Source: Nocardioides sp. cx-173
GTDB lineage: Bacteria > Actinomycetota > Actinomycetes > Propionibacteriales > Nocardioidaceae
Reading direction: 5' to 3'
DNA: 64,000 bases
Assembly: GCF_021117365.1 (NCBI RefSeq)
Contig: NZ_CP088262.1
Location: 3,226,501 to 3,290,500, forward strand
The translations under genes were made by a program, and so were the position numbers. Shown here in pieces: positions 51,753-59,795 of this stretch. Position 1 is the first letter of the stretch, and the number at the start of each line of letters is the position of its first letter. The notes beneath the pieces were generated by a model. It was not told the DNA's origin and ran no database searches. It worked only from the letters and a program-made list of their open reading frames with translations.

Positions 51753-53137
51753 CGTTCACTCCTGATCTGGGCGAGAACCTCGTCGCGGATCCGCGCCATG
51801 GTCGCCTCGTCCTTGCCTTCGGCGTTCAGCCGCAGCAGCGGCTCGGTATTGGACGGGCGCACGTTGAACGTCCACTCGTCATGGGCGACGGACAGCCCGT
51901 CCAGCCAGTCGGTCTCGACGCCCTGGCAACCACCGTAGGCGGCCTCGAGCGCCTCCATCACGGCGGCCTGGTCGGCGACCTGGCTGTTGATCTCCCCGCT
52001 CACCGGGTAGCGCTCGTAGTCGGCCATCAGCTCCGAGAGGCTCCGGCCGGTCTCGGCGAGGGCGGCCAGCGCATGCAGGGCCGCGAGCATCCCGGAGTCG
52101 GCGCGCCAGAAGTCCCGGAAGTAGAAGTGGCCGCTGTGCTCGCCGCCGAAGATCGCGTCGGTCTCGGCCATCGTGGCCTTGATGAAGGAGTGACCCACCC
52201 GGGTGCGCACCGGGTTGCCGCCGAGCTCGCGGACGATCTCGGGCACCGCGCGGCTGGTGATCAGGTTGTGGATGACCGTGGCGCCGGGCTCCTTGGCCAG
52301 CTCGCGCGACGCGATCAGGGCGGTCAGCGTGGACGGCGAGACGGCGCGCCCCGTCTCGTCGACGAGGAAGCAACGGTCGGCGTCGCCGTCGAAGGCCAGC
52401 CCGACGTCGGCGCCGGTCTCGAGGACCTTGGCCTTGAGGTCGGCGAGGTTGGCCTCGTCGATCGGGTTGGCCTCGTGGTGGGGGAAGGTGCCGTCGAGCT
52501 CGAAGTACAGCGGCACCAGGTCGACCAGGTCGCCCAGGAGCCCGAACACGGCCGGGGCGGTGTGGCCGGCCATCCCGTTGCCGGCGTCGGCGACGACCCG
52601 CAGCCGCCGTCCGGCCACCGGTGCCAGGGAGACCAGGTGGGCGGCGTAGGCCTCGAGCACGTCGGCCTCGTAGACCTTGCCGGTGCGCGCCGAGACGCCG
52701 CCGGGCTCTCCCGAGGCGACGAGGTCTCGGATCTCGGCGAGCCCCGTCTCCAGGCCGATCGGGGTGGCGAGGCTGCGGCACATCTTGATGCCGTTGTACT
52801 CCGCGGGGTTGTGGCTGGCCGTGAACATCGCGCCGGGCATCCTCAGGTGACCCGAGGCGAAGTAGAGCTGGTCGGTGGAGGCCAGGCCGATCATCACGAC
52901 GTCGGCCCCGGCCTCGCTGGCCCCTTCGGCGAAGGCCGCGGCCATGCCCGGAGAGCTGGGACGCATGTCGTGGCCGACGACGACCTCGCGCGCGCCCACC
53001 ACCGCGACGTAGGCCCGGCCGGTCGCGTGCGCGAGCGCCTCGTCGATCTGGTCGGGCACGGTGCCGCGCACGTCGTAGGCCTTGAAGATGGCGTGCACGT
53101 TCGTCGGGTCGAGCGTCTTGGAGGTCGTGGCTGCCAT
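51749..53137 (-). CDS. manB: Phosphomannomutase/phosphoglucomutase
   Basis: 462 residues; interconverts mannose-6-P and mannose-1-P (and probably glucose phosphates) for GDP-mannose supply. Active-site phosphoserine in FTASHNPAEYNGIKM, metal loop AFDGDADRCFLV, sugar-binding GGEHSGHFYF and phosphate-binding RPSNTEPLLRL are all intact. It corresponds to M. tuberculosis Rv3257c. It begins the run phosphomannomutase, Trm112-like, SIS, acyltransferase. ManC, the next enzyme to GDP-mannose, is 8.5 kb away at 61583. Confidence 0.95.
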   Translation of the reverse strand: MAATTSKTLDPTNVHAIFKAYDVRGTVPDQIDEALAHATGRAYVAVVGAREVVVGHDMRPSSPGMAAAFAEGASEAGADVVMIGLASTDQLYFASGHLRMPGAMFTASHNPAEYNGIKMCRSLATPIGLETGLAEIRDLVASGEPGGVSARTGKVYEADVLEAYAAHLVSLAPVAGRRLRVVADAGNGMAGHTAPAVFGLLGDLVDLVPLYFELDGTFPHHEANPIDEANLADLKAKVLETGADVGLAFDGDADRCFLVDETGRAVSPSTLTALIASRELAKEPGATVIHNLITSRAVPEIVRELGGNPVRTRVGHSFIKATMAETDAIFGGEHSGHFYFRDFWRADSGMLAALHALAALAETGRSLSELMADYERYPVSGEINSQVADQAAVMEALEAAYGGCQGVETDWLDGLSVAHDEWTFNVRPSNTEPLLRLNAEGKDEATMARIRDEVLAQIRSER

Positions 53138-53170
53138 GACGCAGACCCTAGTGCCCGCGGGCTGGACGCC

Positions 53171-53530
53171 TCAGTCCGTGGTCAGAACGCGCAGGTGCCC
53201 GCGGCGCGTGGTCTCGTGGCCGGTCTCGTCCTCCGGGGCGACGCGCGCCACGGGGACCGGCCGGGCGGCCTCGCGGACGGCGTCGGCGAGGGCCAGCAGG
53301 TCGTCACCGGACGGGCCGGTGTCGACGGGCTGACCGGCGAGCCGGATGACCTCCCAGCCGCGCGGCGCCGAGAGCCGCTCGCTGTGCACGGCGCACAGGT
53401 CGTAGGCGTGCGGCTCGGCGAAGGTCGCCAGCGGCCCCAGGACAGCGGTCGAGTCGGCGTAGACGTAGGTGAGGGTGTTGACGGCGGGGCGTCCGCAGGG
53501 GCTGCGCGAACAACGACGCTTGAGGGTCAC
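53171..53530 (-). CDS. DUF3499 family protein
   Basis: 119 residues, MTLKRRCSRSPCGRPAVNTL, with Cys/His pairs (CSRSPC and LCAVHSERL) that probably bind zinc. Matches the DUF3499 family (M. tuberculosis Rv3258c) at the expected place between phosphomannomutase and the metallopeptidase-like gene. GTG start. Divergent from the 53581 gene, 50 nt apart. Function unknown. Confidence 0.9.
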   Translation of the reverse strand: MTLKRRCSRSPCGRPAVNTLTYVYADSTAVLGPLATFAEPHAYDLCAVHSERLSAPRGWEVIRLAGQPVDTGPSGDDLLALADAVREAARPVPVARVAPEDETGHETTRRGHLRVLTTD

Positions 53531-53580
53531 GGGCCAGACGCTACCCGGCGCTGGTGGCGCACCCGTTTAGGCTCGCTGCT

Positions 53581-54012
53581 GTGGAGCACAGACGCCGGAC
53601 CAGGGATCGCCACGACCGCGGGATGCGAGGGCCGGCGGTGCAGGCACGTCCCGGCGCCCGGCTGCCTCGCGGCAGCAAGCGCGAGCAGTTCGACGCGCTC
53701 GTCCTGCGCATCGTCACCGACATCGACGAGCGCTGGTCGCGCCGGCTGGGCCTGGTGGAGTACGCCGTCGAGGATGCCCCGCTGATCCCCGACGACTGGA
53801 CCGACACCGTGCCCCTCTCCTCGCTCGTGCGCGGCAGCGGCACCACCCCGACCCGGCTCGTCCTCTTCCGTCGTCCGATTGAGCACCGCTGCGAGGGCCG
53901 CGCCGAGCTCGAGGCCATGGTCCTCACCCTGGTGGTCGAGCAGGTCGCCGAGCTCCTCGACCTCCCGGCTCACGAGGTCGACCCCCGCTACGGCCCCGCC
54001 GACGACGACTGA
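53581..54012 (+). CDS. Metallopeptidase-family (zincin-like) protein without HExxH
   Basis: 143 residues, equivalent by position and sequence style to M. tuberculosis Rv3259. Family features: REQFDALVLRIVTDIDERW, VEYAVEDAPLIPDD and LVLFRRPIEHRCEGRAELEA. The helix that carries HExxH in zincin relatives reads LVVEQVAELLDL here (residues about 116-126), so zinc catalysis looks lost. GTG start at 53581; another GTG in frame at 53554. Convergent with the DUF5719 gene (17 nt between stops). Confidence 0.8.
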   Translation: MEHRRRTRDRHDRGMRGPAVQARPGARLPRGSKREQFDALVLRIVTDIDERWSRRLGLVEYAVEDAPLIPDDWTDTVPLSSLVRGSGTTPTRLVLFRRPIEHRCEGRAELEAMVLTLVVEQVAELLDLPAHEVDPRYGPADDD

Positions 54013-54029
54013 GACCGCGCACCTTGCGG

Positions 54030-55427
54030 CTACGGCAGCCCGGGACGTACGTCGCCGACCAGGCTGCTGGTGACGAGCTCGCGCAGGCGGAGGACGGCGA
54101 CCCGGGTGCCCTCGGTGACGACGAGGGCACCGGTGACCTCGGTCCGCTCGGGGCTGACGGTGAGCAGGGCGGTGGCGGGGGGCAGGTCGAGGCCGAAGCC
54201 GCGACCGGGCTGGACCTCGATCGTCTCCTCGGCGAGCACCGTCCCGTTCGCGGCGCGGGCGGTGACGGCCACGGCGCCGGCCCGCGTGGCACCGGCCAGC
54301 TCGAGGCGCTTGTCGCCCGCCGGCGCCACGACCGTGGCGGGCGAGGTGAGCGGGGTCCCGGCGACGGCGTGAGACAGGTCGCGTCGGACGTAGGAGCGCA
54401 GCGTGGCGGTGATCGGGTCGGGCGCCTCGACGAGCAGCCCGCTGACGCCCTTCGCGGCCTTGCCGGTCAACACCTGCGCGAGGGAGACCCGGGTGACGCT
54501 GCGCGGTGGCAGCACCACCTCCTCGAGGCCGGCGGGGCTGAAGACCGCGCTCGGCGAGACCAGCCGGACCGTCGCCCGGGTCTCGTCCTCGCCCGGGTTG
54601 AGGAGCACCAGGTTGTGCAGGCCCTTGCCGGGCGTGACCCCGAGCAGCAGGTTGCTGGTGGCGGGGGCGGCCTGGGCGGGCAGCCAGTCGTCGGCAGCGC
54701 CGCCGGTGCCGAGCTCCTGCTGCCGGTCGCGCACGCTCGCGGCGACGCGACCGCGGGCGGTGGTGACGTGGACGGCCAGCTCGTCGCGCCGCGGCACGAG
54801 CGCGCCCAGGTCGAGCCGGACGACGCCGCGCGGCGGGACCGCCACGCCCCGCAGCTCCGGCGCGTCGACGACGCCCGCGACGCCGTAGAGCGTCGCATCG
54901 ACGATCGCCGGACCACCGTCGGGGTTGACCAGCTCGAGCACGGAGGTGTGGCGGGCGCCGGCGCCCAGGCCGGTGAACCACAGGTCCGGGGCCGGCGCCC
55001 GGCACTCGGCCGCCGCGAGCGGCTGGTCGAAGCGGGCGGCGACCAGGCCGGCCGCCAGGGCGCCCTCGGGCCTGGCGATGAAGGGGCCGGGCCCGGTGGT
55101 GAGGGTGGTGACCCGGCCCGGTCGGACCTCGGCCTGTCCCCCGGTGTCGCCGACGGTGTACGGCGTGGTGCCGCCGGCGTCGGTGCCGCTCGCCACGCGG
55201 ACCTCGCGAGAGCCGCCCGGGCAGACCACCACGGTCCGCGAGAGCGAGGTCTGCGCGGGTGGGCGCGTCGACGGCTCCGCCGCGTCCGGGCGCACGGCGA
55301 GCAGGGTGGCGGCGGTCAGCAGCGGCAGCACGACCGCGAGCACGGTCGTGACGTCCAGGCGCCGCCCGCGGGAGCGGCCGGACTGGTTGCCGGAGTGGTT
55401 GCCGGACTGGTTGCCGGGGGCGCTCAT
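54030..55427 (-). CDS. DUF5719 family exported protein
   Basis: 465 residues. A Gly/Asn/Ser-rich cytoplasmic head made of 4-residue repeats (GNQS, GNHS, GNQS) precedes a single membrane anchor (TVLAVVLPLLTAATLLAV). A large extracytoplasmic region with paired beta-domains follows (LELVNPDGGPAIVDATLYG, LVLLNPGEDETRATVRLV, NGTVLAEETIEVQPG). It matches DUF5719, regularly beside the giant glycosyltransferase gene. Its ATG overlaps the glycosyltransferase stop (ATGA), so the two are co-translated and may form a complex in the envelope. Function unknown. Confidence 0.85.
   Translation of the reverse strand: MSAPGNQSGNHSGNQSGRSRGRRLDVTTVLAVVLPLLTAATLLAVRPDAAEPSTRPPAQTSLSRTVVVCPGGSREVRVASGTDAGGTTPYTVGDTGGQAEVRPGRVTTLTTGPGPFIARPEGALAAGLVAARFDQPLAAAECRAPAPDLWFTGLGAGARHTSVLELVNPDGGPAIVDATLYGVAGVVDAPELRGVAVPPRGVVRLDLGALVPRRDELAVHVTTARGRVAASVRDRQQELGTGGAADDWLPAQAAPATSNLLLGVTPGKGLHNLVLLNPGEDETRATVRLVSPSAVFSPAGLEEVVLPPRSVTRVSLAQVLTGKAAKGVSGLLVEAPDPITATLRSYVRRDLSHAVAGTPLTSPATVVAPAGDKRLELAGATRAGAVAVTARAANGTVLAEETIEVQPGRGFGLDLPPATALLTVSPERTEVTGALVVTEGTRVAVLRLRELVTSSLVGDVRPGLP
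55381..55416. repeat. Three tandem 12-bp repeats at the start of the DUF5719 gene
   Basis: Unit GACTGGTTGCCG, GAGTGGTTGCCG, GACTGGTTGCCG; in frame on the minus strand it encodes Gly-Asn-Gln/His-Ser three times in the cytoplasmic head. Copy-number change would keep the frame. Confidence 0.88.
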
Positions 55428-58303
55428 CGTCGGCCCCTCCTCGTGCTGGGGGCGCAGAGCACTGCGACCACGACGATCGCGACCGCCTGCAGGACCAGCA
55501 GGCCGATGCGCAGCCACGAGCGAGGGCCGTCGACGGCGTCCTGGTCGAGCGGGCGAGCGACCTGCCAGGCGCGGGTGGTGCGCTCCTCGGCGCTGGCCTG
55601 GACGAGCCCCGGGGTCGCGTCGAGGGCCGCGGCCACCGACCCGTCGGCGGGCGCGGGGAGCACGACGTACTCGATCCCCTCGTCGGCGAGCGCGCTGACG
55701 ACGCCCGGCGTGGGCCGCGAGAGCAGCGTGGTCACGAGCTCGGTGAACCCGGCGTCGGCGGTGTCGAGGTCCAGGATCTCGTCCTCGCCGAGGGTGACCC
55801 CGTCGCCGCGGCGGATCGTGTAGGTCAGCCCGTCCTCGACCGACCCGCGGACCACAAGGATCCCGTGGGCGTCGCCGGTGCGCGAGCTCTGGACCATGTA
55901 GGCGGGGATGTCGGTGTCCTCGGCGTCGGCGAGGCGGTCGTGGCCACCGGCCCCGAACCACACCAGGCCGCCGATCGGCACCACGGCGGCGAGGACGGCC
56001 ACCGCCGCGACCAGCGACCGTCCCGCAGGCCGGCGCGGGGCCGAGCCGAGGAGCAGTCCCTGCCCGCCGAGGGTGGCGGCGACGACGAAGGCGCCCTGCA
56101 GCACCACGACCAGGAAGCTCACCCCGGGCTGGGTGGTGGTGGCGTCGAGGGTGATCGTGAGGTTGCCGAGCACGGCGGCGAGGGCGCCCGCCACGAGGGC
56201 CACGACCCAGCACACCAGCACCGGTATCCGGGTCGCACGCGGCACCAGCGCGAGCACGGCCGCGGCGAGCAGGATCGCGCCCAGCCACCAGGGCGCCCCG
56301 AGCTCGCCGAGGCGGCCGGTGAGCAGGTCCAGCGACTCCACGCGCGGGGTCGGCAGCCGCCCGATGTCGAGCACCAGACCGGCCGCCGCCCCGTGCAGCA
56401 GCAGCGGCACCCACCACGGGGCGAGCAGCACGGGGACCGCGGCGATGGCGGTGGCCGGCGGGCCCCAGGTGGAGCGGTCGCGCATGGCGGACGGCACGAT
56501 CGCGAAGGCCGCGGCGACCACGACCAGGCCGACGGCCAGGCCGAAGAGCCAGGCCACCGGCGCGAAGGCGGTCGTCAGCGCCAGCAGCAGCGCGGTGCGC
56601 CAGCCGGCGCGCCAGCGGCGGTCCGCCGACGGGTCGGCGAAGCCCAGCGCGGCGTGCGCGAGCCAGGGCAGCAGCACGGCCGCGACCACCGGGCCCAGGC
56701 GCCCGTCGCCCCACGCCCCGCTCGTGACCGGCACCAGCGCGTACGTCGTGGCGCCCCAGAGCAGGACCCAGCGCGGCGCGCCCCGGTACGACACCAGGCG
56801 CCCGACGACCCGCAGGAAGCGCCAGGCGCCCCAGACGCCGGCGGGGACGGCGAGGACCAGCAGAGCCGAGACACTCAGGCCGGTGCCGAGCACCGAGGCC
56901 ACCAGCGCCAGCGGCAGCACGTACGCCGGCGCCGGCACCGCGGTGCCCTGCCCGAGTGGGTGCCAGGACTCCAGGTACAGGCCCCACCAGGCGCCGGCCG
57001 AGTCCGGGACCGGCGACAGCCCACCGCCCACGACGGTGCCGAACGCCTCGCGGGCGCTGAGCACCGCGGCGAGGACGAACAGCGACAGCAGGACCGCGAT
57101 GGGGTTGGTCAGGAAGCGGGCGACGGCTCCGGAGTCCTCGAAGGCCTCCTCGTCGTCGTCGGTGACGGGGCGCCGGGCCGCGAGCGAGGACGGGTCGCGC
57201 TCGATGGCGGCGGCCCGGCGGCGCTCGGCGACGTCGGCAGCCTGGTGGGTGGCGGCGGCCGCGAGGTCGCTCACGAAGTCGAGCCCGTGCCGGTATGGCA
57301 GCCAGGGCGGCGCCAGGAGCGCCCGCACCTCGGCGGGGTCGGCCACCTGGCGCCCCTGCCGCTCGCGGCGGGCCGCGAGGATGCGCCGCGGGCTGGAGTA
57401 GAGCGAGACCAGGGCCGCGAGCTCGTCGAGCGCCTCCCCCACCGAGCGCACCAGCAGGAAGCCGATCATCCGCACCAGGGTGCCGAGGCCGAGTCGCAGC
57501 ACCTGGAACGGCAGCGCCCGGCCCCGGCTGTTGACCAGGAGGGTGTAGAGCGCGGCCCGGCGCTCCTGGTAGTGGGTGTGCCGGCCGGTGAGCGGGGTGC
57601 GCCGGACGCCCCGGTGAGCGGCCTCCGCGTGGAACACGACCGCGCCCGGGACCACGAGCGTGGTGTGGCCGGCGGCCGCGGCGCGCCAGCCGAAGTCCAG
57701 GTCGTTGCCGAAGATCGGCAGCTGGTCGTCGAAGCCGCCCAGCTCCTCGAGCACCCGACGCCGCACGAGCATGCCGGCGGTGTTGACGGCGAGCACGCGC
57801 CGCACGGCGGAGTGCTGGCCCTGGTCGAACTCCCCCCGCTCCAGCCCGGTCTCGCGTCGCCCCGTGCCGGAGATCGTGATCCCGACCTCGAGCAGCCGGC
57901 GCAGGGACGGCCACTCGCGCAGGGTCGGCCCGAGCACGTCCGCCTCGGGGTGCTCCTGCGCGGCGGCGAGCAGGGTGGCCAGCGCGGCGGGATCGGGGTT
58001 GGCGTCGTCGTGCAGGATCCAGACCCACTCGACCGGCCCGTCGGGCGCCGCGGCCTCGCCGCTCAGGCGCTCCAGGGCGAGGTCGACCGCGGCCGGGAAG
58101 TGGGTGGCGCCGGCGGTCCGCAGCACGGCGTCGGGGCCGAAGGCCTCCTCGAGGAGGTCGGCGCTGCCGTCCTTGCTGCCGGTGTCGACCGCGAGGACCC
58201 GATCGACGGGGCGGGTCTGGGCGCGCAGACCCTGGATGACCGTGGGGAGCCAGCGCCCGCCGTCATGGCTGACGAGGAGCGCGGCTACCGAGGTCCCAGA
58301 CAC
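55424..58303 (-). CDS. Family 2 glycosyltransferase fused to a large membrane domain
   Basis: 959 residues. Residues 1 to about 280 are a cytoplasmic GT2 domain: SVAALLVSHDGGRWLPTVIQ, VDTGSKDGSADLL, the metal-binding ILHDDANPDPAAL and acceptor-site FGNDLDFGWRAAA. From about residue 400 there are a dozen or more membrane segments, ending in a soluble region and a last helix. This resembles actinobacterial GT2 proteins with GT-C-like tails that build arabinan, mannan or other envelope glycans. GTG start, MSGTSVAALLVSHDGGRW. Co-translated with DUF5719. Nearby manB and manC suggest a mannose-derived donor, directly or through a lipid carrier (inference). Confidence 0.88.
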   Translation of the reverse strand: MSGTSVAALLVSHDGGRWLPTVIQGLRAQTRPVDRVLAVDTGSKDGSADLLEEAFGPDAVLRTAGATHFPAAVDLALERLSGEAAAPDGPVEWVWILHDDANPDPAALATLLAAAQEHPEADVLGPTLREWPSLRRLLEVGITISGTGRRETGLERGEFDQGQHSAVRRVLAVNTAGMLVRRRVLEELGGFDDQLPIFGNDLDFGWRAAAAGHTTLVVPGAVVFHAEAAHRGVRRTPLTGRHTHYQERRAALYTLLVNSRGRALPFQVLRLGLGTLVRMIGFLLVRSVGEALDELAALVSLYSSPRRILAARRERQGRQVADPAEVRALLAPPWLPYRHGLDFVSDLAAAATHQAADVAERRRAAAIERDPSSLAARRPVTDDDEEAFEDSGAVARFLTNPIAVLLSLFVLAAVLSAREAFGTVVGGGLSPVPDSAGAWWGLYLESWHPLGQGTAVPAPAYVLPLALVASVLGTGLSVSALLVLAVPAGVWGAWRFLRVVGRLVSYRGAPRWVLLWGATTYALVPVTSGAWGDGRLGPVVAAVLLPWLAHAALGFADPSADRRWRAGWRTALLLALTTAFAPVAWLFGLAVGLVVVAAAFAIVPSAMRDRSTWGPPATAIAAVPVLLAPWWVPLLLHGAAAGLVLDIGRLPTPRVESLDLLTGRLGELGAPWWLGAILLAAAVLALVPRATRIPVLVCWVVALVAGALAAVLGNLTITLDATTTQPGVSFLVVVLQGAFVVAATLGGQGLLLGSAPRRPAGRSLVAAVAVLAAVVPIGGLVWFGAGGHDRLADAEDTDIPAYMVQSSRTGDAHGILVVRGSVEDGLTYTIRRGDGVTLGEDEILDLDTADAGFTELVTTLLSRPTPGVVSALADEGIEYVVLPAPADGSVAAALDATPGLVQASAEERTTRAWQVARPLDQDAVDGPRSWLRIGLLVLQAVAIVVVAVLCAPSTRRGRR

Positions 58304-58349
58304 GATCGGCCACCCTAGCCCCGCGGCGAAGAGCCCCGAAAATGGAGGA

Positions 58350-58372
58350 ACCCCGGCCACCCGGGCCGGGGT
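58350..58372 (-). terminator. Terminator of whiB
   Basis: 9-bp arms ACCCCGGCC (58350-58358) and GGCCGGGGT (58364-58372) around a 5-nt loop, 13 nt beyond the whiB stop. On the minus strand it is followed by CATTTTC, a short U run. Confidence 0.82.
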
Positions 58373-58384
58373 ATTCCTTCAGAG

Positions 58385-58639
58385 TCAGACCGCGCGCTTC
58401 TTCAGCTTGCGACGCTCCCGCTCGGAGAGACCGCCCCAGATGCCGAAGCGCTCGTCGTTGAACAGCGCGGCCTCGAGACAGTCGTCTCGCACCTCGCACG
58501 TGAGACAGACCTTCTTCGCCTCCCTCGTGGATCCACCCTTCTCAGGGAAGAACGCCTCCGGATCGGTCTGTGCACAGAGCGCACGGTCCTGCCACCCCGC
58601 ATCCTCGGCGTCCGGTTCGAGAAGAAACAGTTCTCTCAC
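58385..58639 (-). CDS. whiB: WhiB-family Fe-S transcription factor (WhiB2/WhmD-like)
   Basis: 84 residues from the GTG at 58639 (MRELFLLEPDAEDAGWQDRA). Four cluster Cys at 22, 45, 48 and 54 (ALCAQ, VCLTCEVRDDC), turn motif GIWGGLSERE and a basic tail RRKLKKRAV for DNA binding. The class controlling division and septation (WhmD/WhiB2, Rv3260c) lies at the same place next to fbiA in mycobacteria. An upstream GTG at 58648 is possible, but AGGGTGAG lies 5-6 nt before the chosen start. Divergent from fbiA. Confidence 0.94.
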   Translation of the reverse strand: MRELFLLEPDAEDAGWQDRALCAQTDPEAFFPEKGGSTREAKKVCLTCEVRDDCLEAALFNDERFGIWGGLSERERRKLKKRAV

Positions 58640-58687
58640 GGTTCTCACCCTTTCGACCCAGCAACACCCCAGAACAACACTGTGGGA

Positions 58688-58717
58688 ATTACATGCCTGT
58701 CGTACCCCCTAAGTCAA
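58688..58717 (-). promoter_or_regulatory. Predicted promoter of whiB
   Basis: On the minus strand TTGACT (-35, 58712-58717), an 18-nt spacer, and TGTAAT (-10, 58688-58693). Transcription would start near 58681, leaving a leader of about 40 nt before the chosen whiB GTG. Confidence 0.6.
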
Positions 58718-58784
58718 GCCCTGATCTGCTAATGGAGCCCACCGCCTCGCCCCTGCCCCACCCGCGTGCGGCAAGGTAACGGCC

Positions 58785-59795
58785 ATGCTGAAGCACATCA
58801 CGGTCCTCTCCGGCGGCATGGGCGGGGCACGGTTCCTGCAGGGTCTGCTGCACGGGATCGCCACCGGCGTCCTGCCCGGGGTCGCTCCCGACGCCCAGGT
58901 GAGCGTCGTCGCCAACACCGCCGACGACCTCTGGGTGCACGGCCTCAAGGTCTGCCCGGACCTCGACACCGTGATGTACACCCTGGGCGACGGCATCGAC
59001 CTCGAGCGCGGCTGGGGGCGGCGGGAGGAGACCTGGAGCGTCAAGACCGAGCTCGCCGCGTACGGCGTGGAGCCGACCTGGTTCGGCCTGGGCGACCGCG
59101 ACGTCGCCACCCACCTGGTGCGCACGCAGATGCTCGACGCCGGCTACCCGCTCTCGGCCGTCACCGAGGCGCTCTGCCGCCGCTGGCTCGTCCCGGTGCA
59201 CCCCCGCCTCCGGCTGCTCCCGATGACCGACGACCGGGTCGAGACCCACGTCGCGATCGCCGACCCCGACGCGCCGAGCGGGCGCCGCGTCGTCCACTTC
59301 CAGGAGTACTGGGTCCGGCTGCGGGCCTCGGTGCCGGCCGAGTCGGTGCTCTTCGTGGGGCTCGACGAGGCCACCCCCGGCCCCGGCGTGCTCGACGCGA
59401 TCACCGACGCCGACCTCGTGGTGCTGCCCCCCTCCAACCCGGTGGTGTCGGTCGGCACGATCCTGGGGGTGCCCGGGGTGCGCGAGGCCGTGCGCGCCAC
59501 CGGCGCCCCGGTGGTCGGCCTCTCCCCCATCGTCGGCGGCACCCACGTGCGCGGCATGGCCGAGCAGATGCTGACCTCGATCGGCGTGCAGGTCAGCGCC
59601 GCGGGAGTCGGGCTGCACTATGGCGCCCGCTCCCAGGGCGGGGTGCTCGACGGCTGGCTGGTCGACGAGCGCGACGCCGCTCAGGTCGAGCGGCTCACGG
59701 ACGCCGGCCTGGCCTGCCGTGCCGTGCCGCTGATGATGACCGACCACGACGCCACCGCCGCGATGGCGGCCGCGGCGATCGACCTGGTCCGATGA
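58785..59795 (+). CDS. fbiA: F420 biosynthesis phospholactate/PEP transferase FbiA (CofD)
   Basis: 336 residues. Joins the activated three-carbon unit (phosphoenolpyruvate-derived in actinobacteria) to the deazaflavin Fo, giving dehydro-F420-0. Signature HITVLSGGMGGARFLQGLLH at the N-terminus, NTADDLWVHGLKVCPDLDTV, LGDRDVATHLVRT, PPSNPVVSVGTIL and SPIVGGTHVRGMAEQ. Same position as Rv3261. ATG start; its TGA overlaps the fbiB start (ATGA), so both are co-translated. Confidence 0.95.
   Translation: MLKHITVLSGGMGGARFLQGLLHGIATGVLPGVAPDAQVSVVANTADDLWVHGLKVCPDLDTVMYTLGDGIDLERGWGRREETWSVKTELAAYGVEPTWFGLGDRDVATHLVRTQMLDAGYPLSAVTEALCRRWLVPVHPRLRLLPMTDDRVETHVAIADPDAPSGRRVVHFQEYWVRLRASVPAESVLFVGLDEATPGPGVLDAITDADLVVLPPSNPVVSVGTILGVPGVREAVRATGAPVVGLSPIVGGTHVRGMAEQMLTSIGVQVSAAGVGLHYGARSQGGVLDGWLVDERDAAQVERLTDAGLACRAVPLMMTDHDATAAMAAAAIDLVR

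Noticed and set aside
55865..58318. An 817-codon plus-strand frame, and extension of the DUF5719 frame to 58028 on the minus strand
   Set aside because: Both overlap the glycosyltransferase, whose GT2 motifs and membrane helices read cleanly. The others are Arg/Gly/Ala-rich shadows.
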